A DNA stretch of 64,000 bases from Acidobacteriota bacterium (lineage in GTDB: Bacteria; Acidobacteriota; Terriglobia; Acidiferrales; UBA7541). Positions 33,801 through 40,561 of the stretch are shown here, piece by piece. Position 1 is the stretch's first letter; each line of letters begins with the position of its first letter. The notes under the pieces were generated by a model. The model saw nothing but the letters and a program-made list of their open reading frames with translations, did not search any database and was not told where the DNA came from. A program made the position numbers and the translations under genes. The stretch lies in the NCBI GenBank assembly GCA_013289855.1, contig JABCZD010000001.1:248001-312000 (forward strand). Reading direction: 5' to 3'.

Positions 33801-35142
33801 GCAGATTGCAGTTGGCGGCGCAGGTGAATGTCGTCACACCGCTGGTGCGCGAATAGGAGGTGACCGAGACGTTGGTCAAGCCCAGTGCGGAGGCGCCCAC
33901 GGTGGTGGTGAAGGCCTGGCTGGCGGCGGAGAGTCCGCCGTTGAAGTCCACGGCGACTACCTTGTAGTTGTAGGTGGATGTGCCGTTGAGAATGCCTTGC
34001 GGCGTGACTGCGCCAGGAGTATTGGCGACCACCGTGGCGCTGCCGCCAATAGTACAGGGGCTGCAATTCGCGTGGGTCACGGGTATGGTGAAGAGGTCGT
34101 AGCCGACTTCTTGCGCCACGGCGAAGGTGCCGTTGAAGGCGGAGTCGCTGGAGCCGGAAATGGTGATGTTCGAGCTGTTGGTGAAACTGACGGCGCCGGA
34201 GGTAACGACCGTGGCGACGTTGCCGCTTACGTTGATGGTGGTGATGCCGACCGCGGCGGCAGGGGTAAGCACCGCGGCGGCGGGACCGGCAGTGGCAATG
34301 GCCACGCCGTGGCCTACGGCAAAATCGCTGATGCCTCCCGAACAGGTGAGCGTGGCGCTGCCGCCGGTTACGTTGCAGCTGATGGTGGGCGGCGTGAACG
34401 AGGAGGCGATGTAGCCGCCGTACAACTGGAGATCGAAGGAAGGATTCGGCCCTTTGGTGTGAAAGTCCGACGCGATATTTTGTGGCGCGGTGAAAGTGTT
34501 GGCGACGTTGGTTTGCGCGCCACTGGCCGAGCCTAGTGGGCCGACTTCGGTGCCGGTTTCATCTTTGTAATAGAGGCGCTTGTCGGCGGTTTTGGTGTAG
34601 AGATTTACCGTGCCCGTGCCGGCAGCGCCTGGCGGCGTGGATTGATTGGAAAGATTGATGGTGCCGCTGGCGAAATTTCCGATGACCGTGGTGTTTCCGG
34701 TGACGCTGAGATTGCCGCTAAGATTTAAGGAGAAGGCGCTGACGGCACCGGAAAATGTTGGCGAGCTCGGGTTGCTCGGCAAGATCACGTCCGGGATTTG
34801 CTTGGTGGAGATTTGCGGGCCGGAGATTTCCACTTCGTAGGTACCGGGCGCCGCGTAGAAGAAATAGTTGCCCATGCCGTCCGTGGTAGTGGGGTTGGCG
34901 AGGGCTTGCGAGAGCAATGGATCGGAGTAGATGTTCGCCAGGGGCGTGCAAGGCTGGCCGGTGGTGGGTTGCGCGCAGATGCGGACGGAGGCTCCGGCCA
35001 GGGGGACGCCGCGCGAATTGAATACGATGTCGTCCTTGCGCGTGCCTTGCGCGTGCACGGGCGCGACCGCACCGGGAAGGAGGTGCAGCGCCAGCATCAG
35101 CCATGCCCAGAAAATCCCCATCGCCTTTTTTGATCGTATCAT
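30805..35142 (-). CDS. Giant prophage tail fibre/spike with signal-like N-terminus
   Basis: 1445 residues from ATG 35142, chosen because AAGGA lies five bases upstream. Unusually for a virion protein the N-terminus reads like a Sec signal peptide (basic start, FWAWLMLALHLLPGAV, cleavage-like VHAQ). A carboxypeptidase-regulatory-like domain follows (FNSRGVPLAGASVRICAQ, TDGMGNYFFYAAPGTYEVEI), then a fibre-type stalk (LYYKDETGTEVGPLG), a long threonine/asparagine/glycine-rich beta body likely forming a beta helix, and a beta-sandwich C-terminus. Probably the host-recognition fibre, or a fibre converted to a cell-surface adhesin. Confidence 0.75.
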   Translation of the reverse strand: MIRSKKAMGIFWAWLMLALHLLPGAVAPVHAQGTRKDDIVFNSRGVPLAGASVRICAQPTTGQPCTPLANIYSDPLLSQALANPTTTDGMGNYFFYAAPGTYEVEISGPQISTKQIPDVILPSNPSSPTFSGAVSAFSLNLSGNLSVTGNTTVIGNFASGTINLSNQSTPPGAAGTGTVNLYTKTADKRLYYKDETGTEVGPLGSASGAQTNVANTFTAPQNIASDFHTKGPNPSFDLQLYGGYIASSFTPPTISCNVTGGSATLTCSGGISDFAVGHGVAIATAGPAAAVLTPAAAVGITTINVSGNVATVVTSGAVSFTNSSNITISGSSDSAFNGTFAVAQEVGYDLFTIPVTHANCSPCTIGGSATVVANTPGAVTPQGILNGTSTYNYKVVAVDFNGGLSAASQAFTTTVGASALGLTNVSVTSYSRTSGVTTFTCAANCNLQNNAEINVAYAGSGARDTSVEGALVISSVPNSTTFTILQTGLANTTGSVTINDNVQVIAKNLVQWVMQPSVVMQHLIYRCTTSCGTNTNYTLAGISQGMDSSFTDWGLTFNVGQLPAYLPANPPSTTTNGIFSTTITAINGTQITLAASAVASVSGATVQHDNTPNVLAACTSTANNGLGGTIFLSQGGAQGGVYIFNSPLPLKNCPVYTKLQIATQVAVNQPWLIRGLDEIEGLNQGNGGNTPPFVTDHVAQITGNAYPLLLFTPGVAADDTLTNLVLVTHDPYQSGIFLDQDNTGNNVTNMYFRNVYSQGYPGSQPFRMGGGFGFYWDRGALLLGGATSWGFLPEFLDVVDQGFGANNQQLGGIISMDKTVIGGGELLFDAAGVFPLGAGPGHATFNEILNESGFYPSFRFNTGNNTIFAVDIIKTSYSDPLGGGAVVPLIDLTNANALSAFRVIDPFCFSGSQPLFASANPGGIEVVNGSEGCGTIGTNTAIVHNWAGTILSDTYNNASIQFNGTGQVYYTLSTPAAPAVSISGTTGPSAGTYFYRILANDANGNTSAASPVSSSITVNGSQGVLVSWTLVPGQVSTTICRGLSAINITCISVGSGFQVTGTSYLDGPTVFPNNSLPQVATGAAASLGANGLSASTLSIPGGGSKDVISGSFSTPRAQTLPDVSGVFPVTGYVNTAYDNATRANGTIGANWAVGQDSINISGNAFVGGTAGAHNVQYWSANTFSNFGQFAEVTVVTLNGTSDFIGPMVMVSGNTGYTCIEDSTSIFIQKYNGGTGTNLTSGTITGAAGDVLRLEIVEPGGALTCYRNGASVLTANDTSFTSGSPGLDMFNNVATSKNWSGGNLHPLGQLDIEADYTKVQHLNAGVGIGTETFTASPRGEQDVFLSGALTSTWTGSTWTTDKAVTVTRVQVQAKTAPSGCSTNAIVRLTDGTSPVNVTIAAAANDSGPITQNYAAGAAVTISVQTAAAGCTTSPADANVVVQYRMQ

Positions 35143-35226
35143 TGCTGTCCTTCGGAGCATCAAGATTGCGCTGCGTGTATCGGGTTTGAGCCCACCTCGA
35201 GCACTATGCTAGGCTGCTGCCCGCAT

Positions 35227-35766
35227 ATGCCCAACGAGCGTGCCGTCGAAGTCTCTTTTGCGCCCAACAAGCGGGATCTCTTTCGCAGCGGATTGCTGGT
35301 GTGGCGCAGGCACTTTCGATGGCAATATCGAATCGCGATCGGCGTTTCATCACTGCTGGCATTATTCGTACTACTCATGAATCTCGTCGCTGAGCCGGGA
35401 GAGCGGTCAATGCTGTACGGTCTCGATGTGGTCTTTATCGTGCCGTTCGTTGTCTATTTCTTTCCCCATATCATTCTGGACGCGGTCATACGGACAATGT
35501 TTCGTGATAACCCGCGGCTCGCGCAGCCGTCGCGATATGTCTTTTCGGCTTCAGGGGTAGTTGTCGAGTCATCCGCAGGCCGGTCAGATCTGAATTGGTC
35601 TATCTACCAGCGGGTGTGGGAAACACCAGACTACTTCTTGCTTTACACCGGCCAGAGAACGGCCGGCGCTTTGCCAAAGCGCTATTTTTCGTCAGAAGAA
35701 GACATTCGAGCTTTCAGAGAGCTATTGCGTTCTTCGGTCAGCGGACGAGTGGAGCTTCAATCCTAG
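35227..35766 (+). CDS. YcxB-like membrane protein (cargo gene 1)
   Basis: 179 residues from ATG 35227. Two membrane helices (YRIAIGVSSLLALFVLLMNL and GLDVVFIVPFVVYFFPHIIL) and a C-terminal domain of the YcxB type (YVFSASGVVVESSAGRSDLNWSIYQRVWETPDYFLLYTG, ALPKRYFSSEEDIRAFRELL). Plus-strand gene inside the minus-strand prophage cassette, next to a paralogue. Function of the YcxB domain is unknown; the setting suggests a lysogenic conversion or host-derived cargo gene. Confidence 0.8.
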   Translation: MPNERAVEVSFAPNKRDLFRSGLLVWRRHFRWQYRIAIGVSSLLALFVLLMNLVAEPGERSMLYGLDVVFIVPFVVYFFPHIILDAVIRTMFRDNPRLAQPSRYVFSASGVVVESSAGRSDLNWSIYQRVWETPDYFLLYTGQRTAGALPKRYFSSEEDIRAFRELLRSSVSGRVELQS

Positions 35767-35891
35767 ATAACTTTTACTGCGGTTGCGGTCGGTGACGGAT
35801 TGGCTGGACCATGTCGATGACCGCAAGGTTTTTACGCTGTGAACTGGTCAAAGCTTGTCGATTTGCTTAGAATCCGTGTCCGAGAGGGACC

Positions 35892-36422
35892 GTGGAAAAC
35901 CAGAGTGAAATCGTTGTGGAATATCGACTGCAGCCAAATGACGTATACACACCGTTTCAGGCGTCGCGCGAGAACATCATTCGCTGGGTGATGGCCGTTC
36001 TGCTGTGCGGCGCTTTTTATTTGGGATACCCGGAATTATTGGAGATGGCGCAGTCGACGGGCAACGGTGGGTCGATCATGGCCATCGTAGCCGTGCTGAC
36101 TGTTTTCATACTGCTAGCGTTGGTGGTGTTTCCGTATTTGCGGGTGCGGGCACGATTCCGGAATTCTCCGCGGTTGCACGAGACCATGCGCTACGAGCTG
36201 CGCGACCAAGGCATTCACTTTGTCTCCGAGCACGTGACCAGCGACAGTAAATGGTCGTTATTCGTCAGCGCCCGGGAAACGAAAACGAAGTTCGCGCTGG
36301 GCTCGAGCGATTTTCGCGCGCTGTATATTCCCAAGCGCTGTTTGACGCTCGAGAACGTGAAACTGATGCGGCAGATGATCCGCGAAAACGTAAAAGGCAA
36401 AATTCAATTGCTAGCTGATTGA
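35892..36422 (+). CDS. YcxB-like membrane protein (cargo gene 2)
   Basis: 176 residues from GTG 35892, preceded by GAGAGGGA. Same architecture as the gene at 35227: two membrane helices (IIRWVMAVLLCGAFYLGY and IMAIVAVLTVFILLALVVF) and a YcxB-like tail (MRYELRDQGIHFVSEHVTSDSKWSLF, YIPKRCLTLENVKLMRQMI). The pair are diverged paralogues. They point against the phage genes and so have their own promoter. Confidence 0.8.
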   Translation: MENQSEIVVEYRLQPNDVYTPFQASRENIIRWVMAVLLCGAFYLGYPELLEMAQSTGNGGSIMAIVAVLTVFILLALVVFPYLRVRARFRNSPRLHETMRYELRDQGIHFVSEHVTSDSKWSLFVSARETKTKFALGSSDFRALYIPKRCLTLENVKLMRQMIRENVKGKIQLLAD

Positions 36423-36447
36423 ACTTTTGCATGAACTACTGCATGAA

Positions 36448-36798
36448 CTACTGCAGCTTGCGGGCGGTGATGGTTAGTTGGACCACGTCGGTGGCAACGA
36501 AGGTGGTGGAGTACGCTTCGGCGGTTAGTTCGGTGCCGCCGCCGGTGAAGGCTTTCAACTTCCAATTGTTCAGCGCGGTGCCGGCTACGGGGACGTAGTA
36601 GCCGGAGCCGCCGTTTTGACTGTCGGCGAAAGCCTGGATGATCTGGGCGCTGGGGAGTTTGTCGGCGATCGTGGTGAAATCGATGGTGTCGCCGCCGACT
36701 ACGTAGTTTCCTGAGAAGGTTAGCGTGCCGATGGCGTAGTAGAGATTGCTGCCGGAGCCGTCTTCGTTCTGCGGTAAAAGCGTGATTTGGATGGACAT
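36448..36798 (-). CDS. Small prophage virion protein
   Basis: 116 residues, MSIQITLLPQNEDGSGSNLYY... to ...VQLTITARKLQ. All-beta, no membrane segment. Position directly before the head-tail adaptor and similar size to tail-tube-completion or decoration proteins. Clear AGGAG SD upstream of ATG 36798. The cargo genes lie between this gene and the tail fibre. Confidence 0.65.
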   Translation of the reverse strand: MSIQITLLPQNEDGSGSNLYYAIGTLTFSGNYVVGGDTIDFTTIADKLPSAQIIQAFADSQNGGSGYYVPVAGTALNNWKLKAFTGGGTELTAEAYSTTFVATDVVQLTITARKLQ

Positions 36799-36904
36799 GA
36801 TTAATTCCTCCCGTGTATTTCGCTGCTTGGTGGCATTTTCTAAACGCGTGATCGGCGCGGCGCGGAGTTAACCGGTAGTGGTCGCGCCGAGAATCTTCCG
36901 GATC

Positions 36905-36986
36905 GGGCACGGCATGCCGTGCACCTGCGGCGAGTGAGTGACGTTGCCGCACAATTCAAAGCGCACAGGCAAGGGTGCCTGTGCTA
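36905..36986. repeat. Degenerate class F plus class A hairpin elements
   Basis: GGGCACGGCATGCCGTGC (36905-36922) is a class F palindrome lacking an intact foot; 36962-36986 is a class A element ending in CTAC with one mismatch. Confidence 0.7.
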
Positions 36987-37012
36987 CTAAAAACGACCAC
37001 GAAAACCTGATA

Positions 37013-37735
37013 CTAAAACGGGGTGTAGCCGCTGCGCGAACTGAAGGGACGGCGGCGGCGCTGGGTTTGCTGTTCGCGGCGGACTGCGGCGTTGACCAGA
37101 TCTTCGATGGCGTCGGCTGCGGCGTCATCCCACTTTTCTGCTAGTGGACTGCCGCGTGCCCAGCCTGCCAGCGCGGCGGTGGCGTAGGCGATGGCTTCTT
37201 GCGAATTGCGCACCAGGACTGGCGAAGTGGAATCCGTGAAATCCGGATAGGCTTTCGCATAGCGCAGGCGGACTTGCGTGTCTTGCGTGGCGCCCAGGAA
37301 ATAGATGCCGTCGGCGCGCCATTCCCAAACGCTTAGCGTTACGTCTTGCACACGCGACGGCAGGCCACCGTGCTGCGAAAGGTCGACCATTTCCACGAAA
37401 TCGTCGGTGGAAAGATTGGGGCGCTCCCATATTTTTACGGGCACCAACAAATCCGTGGGCAATTGATTGGGCGGCGCGGTGGCGTCGGTGATGGAAACTT
37501 GCAGGCTGGTGTCGGTTTCCGTTACCGCGGTGACTACCAGAAGCGCGTCGTCCTGGATGAACCCGCCGCCGCCCGCGTTGCCGATGGCGCGCTGCAGCTT
37601 GCGATACGCGGAGTTGGCGTAGGGCAGCAGCACCGTGTCGGTGAAAAGATTGCCCGCGGCGTCGTTGAGCAGCGAGCGGACCAGCGAGGTGATCTGGCCT
37701 GCGGTGTTGTAGGCGCTTGAGCCGACTACTGGCAT
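37013..37735 (-). CDS. Prophage head-tail adaptor-like protein
   Basis: 240 residues. N-terminal helix (SLVRSLLNDAAGNLFTDTVLLPYANSAYRKLQ) and a beta domain with PVKIWERP and RLRYAKAYPDF are characteristic of the connector/adaptor proteins that sit under portal rings in podovirus-type phages (gp4/head-tail connector-like). C-terminus is basic (REQQTQRRRRPFSSRSGY). ATG 37735. Gene order capsid - unknown - membrane - adaptor is normal. Confidence 0.75.
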   Translation of the reverse strand: MPVVGSSAYNTAGQITSLVRSLLNDAAGNLFTDTVLLPYANSAYRKLQRAIGNAGGGGFIQDDALLVVTAVTETDTSLQVSITDATAPPNQLPTDLLVPVKIWERPNLSTDDFVEMVDLSQHGGLPSRVQDVTLSVWEWRADGIYFLGATQDTQVRLRYAKAYPDFTDSTSPVLVRNSQEAIAYATAALAGWARGSPLAEKWDDAAADAIEDLVNAAVRREQQTQRRRRPFSSRSGYTPF

Positions 37736-37761
37736 GGTTTCCTCGTCGTGAGTTGCGAACT

Positions 37762-37935
37762 GTAGCGCAGGGCGCTTGGGTCTAAGCCCTGCGGGTTTTG
37801 ACGTTTAAAGGAGCTGGCAAAAGCAAATGTAAAATCCAAAACCGAAGTCAAAAACTAATTCAGAAACTAAGTTCAAGAACTAAGTGAAGCTAAATTCACA
37901 AACCGCAGGGCTCAGATTCAAGCGCCCTGCGCTAC
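37762..37935. repeat. Inverted pair of class E GTAG elements
   Basis: GTAGCGCAGGGCGCTTGGGT... (37762-37794) and the inverse ending GCTAC (37903-37935), about 110 bases apart between the adaptor and the membrane protein genes. Imperfect but clearly the same element. Confidence 0.75.
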
Positions 37936-37938
37936 AGG

Positions 37939-38166
37939 TTATTCCGGCAGTGGAGATTTCTGCAGATAGGCGGCTACGCCGATCGCTGCGTTAATCAGGG
38001 CCGCCGCTGCGCCGATATGTAACGTCGCGCTCAGGCCGGTTTGCAAATTGAAATGTTGCGGGTCGATGCCCAGGGCGGCGAAGCCGGTTAGGACGCCGCC
38101 CGCGGCTCCGCTGATGGCCGCGGCCAGGATGCCCTTGAGCCAAATTTCTGTGTGCGTCAGGTGCAT
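37939..38166 (-). CDS. Small prophage membrane protein (holin-like)
   Basis: 75 residues from ATG 38166; two hydrophobic helices (IWLKGILAAAISGAAGGVLTGFAAL and TLHIGAAAALINAAIGVAAYL) joined by a short polar turn and ending KSPLPE. The in-frame extension to 38217 is encoded by a GTGG element and is rejected. Two-helix small proteins of this kind are frequent in phage lysis modules, but this one is in the head region; another small membrane protein is at 47615. Confidence 0.6.
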   Translation of the reverse strand: MHLTHTEIWLKGILAAAISGAAGGVLTGFAALGIDPQHFNLQTGLSATLHIGAAAALINAAIGVAAYLQKSPLPE

Positions 38167-38181
38167 CGATTGGGAGCCTCT

Positions 38182-38312
38182 GTGGCACAGGCATTCTTGC
38201 CTGCGCGCGACTTGCACTGTGCCATGGCAGTTGAGTGCCTGTGCTACAAAAGACGACCGCCTCGGAAGGCGGCCGCTACAGAATCACGCACAGGCAAGAG
38301 CGCCGGTGCTAC
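38182..38312. repeat. Cluster of hairpin elements (classes A and C)
   Basis: GTGG-footed class A at 38182-38206, a class A half element ending CTAC at 38247, a class C element at 38255-38279 and another class A element at 38288-38312. The last abuts the stop codon of the gene at 38313. Confidence 0.75.
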
Positions 38313-38957
38313 TCAAACCACGGTTACGAAGGGCTGGTGGTGAAACGCTGGGACCGAGTCGTCCAGGACGTCGTAGGCGTATTGATCGTAGTTGCGTTCT
38401 TCGCGCGAGAGGCGATCGGTTATGCTGCACTTCCCTGCTGCGCGCGGGGCTTTGCGTGACCACTGGATGGCGTACGCGATGTGCTCGGCGGCGGCGGGCG
38501 TTAGCTGGACAAATTCGCCGCGTGGATCTTGCAGCATGAAGCAATGTTCGTACTCGCCGCGATATGGGTATGGGCCTAACGCTGGGATGCTGACGCCATT
38601 TTCGCGTTCAACTGTTTGCGCGTACCACTGTCTGGGCGAGCCGTAGGTTTCTGGCGGCATCCAACGTTCGATGTGCCAACGGTTGACCGCGGGGTATTTT
38701 GGTTCGCGGCGAAGTTCGACTACTTCGCGCAGGAGGTCGCCGTGATCGTCGCGGTCTTCAAATTTTCCGCCGATCCAGGTTAGGCGGTTCCAGCCCCAGA
38801 CGGCACGGTAGTTTGCTTCGCCGTAGCGATTTGTGCCGCCGGCTTGCGTGAGGCGTTGCGCCACCAGCGCCGGCGTTTCGTGTGTCTCCCGAAGGACTTC
38901 AACGCGTGGCCCAGCCACGAGGGCACGGCATGCCGTGCCCCTACGGTTGTGCGACAT
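38313..38957 (-). CDS. Prophage protein of unknown function downstream of capsid
   Basis: 214 residues from ATG 38957. The N-terminus (MSHNRRGTACRALVAG) is encoded by a class F GTAG hairpin, so the ancestral start may be the GTG at about residue 14 (VAGPRVEVLRETHETP). The remainder (NRYGEANYRAVWGWNRLTWIGGKFEDRDDHGDLLREVVELRRE... RWMPPETYGSPRQWYAQT) is soluble, aromatic-rich and shows no known domain. It follows the capsid gene past a hairpin terminator. The stop codon TGA is immediately before a GTAG element. Confidence 0.65.
   Translation of the reverse strand: MSHNRRGTACRALVAGPRVEVLRETHETPALVAQRLTQAGGTNRYGEANYRAVWGWNRLTWIGGKFEDRDDHGDLLREVVELRREPKYPAVNRWHIERWMPPETYGSPRQWYAQTVERENGVSIPALGPYPYRGEYEHCFMLQDPRGEFVQLTPAAAEHIAYAIQWSRKAPRAAGKCSITDRLSREERNYDQYAYDVLDDSVPAFHHQPFVTVV
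38921..38944. repeat. GTAG hairpin element (class F) inside a coding start
   Basis: Reverse strand GTAGGGGCACGGCATGCCGT continuing GCCC; encodes residues RRGTACRAL of the gene at 38313-38957. Confidence 0.75.
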
Positions 38958-39031
38958 GAGCGTTGCGACGCGGATTTCCCGCGTCGCGATTCCGGGCAGC
39001 GGGTCGCTGAGCGACGCGCTGCGAACGGAAG

Positions 39032-39058
39032 AGCCGCGACGGCGGGGCCGTCGCGGCT
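39032..39058. terminator. Terminator-like hairpin downstream of capsid gene
   Basis: AGCCGCGACGGC (39032-39043) and GCCGTCGCGGCT (39047-39058): a perfect 12-bp stem with a three-base loop, flanked by GGTTTT on the plus side. It would reduce transcription of genes downstream of the abundantly needed capsid. Confidence 0.6.
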
Positions 39059-39093
39059 GGTTTTGCGGATTGTGCGGAACAGCCACGGAAGTT

Positions 39094-40362
39094 CTAGTAG
39101 CCCGAGGGGCGAGCCAGCGTGTCGATGTACGCGCCGGTGCGCGGACTGTCGTCCCACACCTGGAACGCGGTGTCGAAATAAAAGATGTACGACGCCGCGA
39201 TGCCGCCGCTGGCGCCGTAAATCGGGAACACCGTGTTGCCATTGACTTCGTAGAAGTCGATGTCTTTGAGCACGGCGCGGCCCCAGTGGGAGAGGTCGAG
39301 AAAGTCCACGCGGGTCTGATCGGCGTTGACGCTGGCTTTGATGGGAATGCCGCTCATGGTCTTGCGACCGCTGAAGAGCAGATCCAGATCGTTGCCGGAT
39401 TTGTCTCCGCCTTCCTTGATGATTTGGCTGACGGTGATGCCGAGATTTTCCCAGGCGTGTTCCTGCTCGACGGCCATGTAGGCAATTAATTTGCCGAGAT
39501 GGTTGATGCCCAGAGATTTGCGGACCTTGTTGATCGCGAGCCGCACGTTGCTTGGCGTGAGCGCGGCGTTGCCGGCGTTCACGCGGGGCGTGGCGAGCTG
39601 CACGGGATAGGTGGCGCGATTGAGGTTGAGCCAGGTGCCGGTGGTGGCGTTGTTCTGGTGATATTTGATGCCGTAGAGCGAGACGGGCTGCGCGCCGCTG
39701 AGGCCATCGTGCACGATCACGTCCGTGGCGACGGTTCCTGTGGGAACGTTGTCCACGGTGATGGTTTGCGTGGTGATGGGATCGGCGCTGAGCACCGTGG
39801 TGGTGACGCTGGCAGCGACGTTGCGGTTGGTGGTCAGCGTGGTGTCATAAATCTGGATGACTTGGCCGGGATAAACCAGCGCCGCGCCATTGGGGACCGT
39901 CATGGTGAAGGTGGCGCCGGAAACGCTGCTGATGGTGCCCAGCACGCCGTTGCCGGCGGTCTGCATCAGCTTGTCGAGAAAGGCGCGGAACTGTTTCATG
40001 CCCTGCGCCACTTCGCGCTTGGCGGCGTTTTCGATGGCGCGCTCGCGGCCGGTGGTGGCGTACTCGACGAGCTTGGTGATTTCAATCGCGAAGCGGAAGA
40101 AAATCGGCGAGACTTGCGCGACGTCGTACGCCGTGCCGGAGCCGCGTCCCATGTCGCCGCCGTCGGCGTTGTAGCTGCCGGCTTTGCCGCCGGGATTGAC
40201 CTGCAAGGGCAGGCGCATGTTGCGGCTGGAGACTTTTTCGACGTCGCCGCGCTGCTGGATCATGGTGAGTAAAATGTCGTCGCGCTCGTAAAGCAGTGGC
40301 ACCTTGTCGCGTACCTTTTCGAGCTGCAACGCGATGACATTCGCGTTTGCTTGTGCTGGCAT
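39094..40362 (-). CDS. Prophage major capsid protein (P22 coat-like)
   Basis: 422 residues; opens MPAQANANVIALQLEKVRDKV (as typical of this coat family: an N-terminal arm then helix), followed by E-loop-like RNMRLPLQVNPGGKAGSYNADGGDM, an inserted beta domain (TFTMTVPNGAALVYPGQVIQIYDTT and TTQTITVDNVPTGTVATDVIVHDGL) and the C-terminal core (KLIAYMAVEQEHAWENLGITVSQIIKE, VDFLDLSHWGRAVLKDIDFYEV). HK97-fold coat with an I-domain-like insertion is inferred. SD AAGGAGAA precedes ATG 40362. No repeat elements interrupt it, in contrast to its neighbours. Confidence 0.85.
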   Translation of the reverse strand: MPAQANANVIALQLEKVRDKVPLLYERDDILLTMIQQRGDVEKVSSRNMRLPLQVNPGGKAGSYNADGGDMGRGSGTAYDVAQVSPIFFRFAIEITKLVEYATTGRERAIENAAKREVAQGMKQFRAFLDKLMQTAGNGVLGTISSVSGATFTMTVPNGAALVYPGQVIQIYDTTLTTNRNVAASVTTTVLSADPITTQTITVDNVPTGTVATDVIVHDGLSGAQPVSLYGIKYHQNNATTGTWLNLNRATYPVQLATPRVNAGNAALTPSNVRLAINKVRKSLGINHLGKLIAYMAVEQEHAWENLGITVSQIIKEGGDKSGNDLDLLFSGRKTMSGIPIKASVNADQTRVDFLDLSHWGRAVLKDIDFYEVNGNTVFPIYGASGGIAASYIFYFDTAFQVWDDSPRTGAYIDTLARPSGY

Positions 40363-40430
40363 CTGATTTTCTCCTTAGGATGATTGCGTTTCTGAAAAGT
40401 GTTGACTGCTCCGGGTTGACGAAAGACTTG

Positions 40431-40555
40431 GTGGCACAGGCACTCCTGCCTGTGCGGTTTGTTGCAGAGGCGGTATTTTGCGATAGATGCGCCCGCGACG
40501 GTTGCAATTGCAAAGACGGCCTTCAATCGCGCACAGGCAGGAGTGCCTGGGCCAC
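40431..40555. repeat. Inverted pair of GTGG hairpin elements (class A variant)
   Basis: GTGGCACAGGCACTCCTGCC... (40431-40455) and inverse ending GCCAC (40531-40555), between capsid and scaffold-like genes. Confidence 0.8.
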
Positions 40556-40561
40556 CGAGAG

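Noticed and set aside
32077..34536. Two long plus-strand frames opposite the tail fibre gene
   Set aside because: Low-complexity antisense of a repetitive beta-rich gene; no start signal.
26777..35142. Diversity-generating retroelement acting on the tail genes
   Set aside because: No reverse transcriptase, and no template/variable repeat pair was found.
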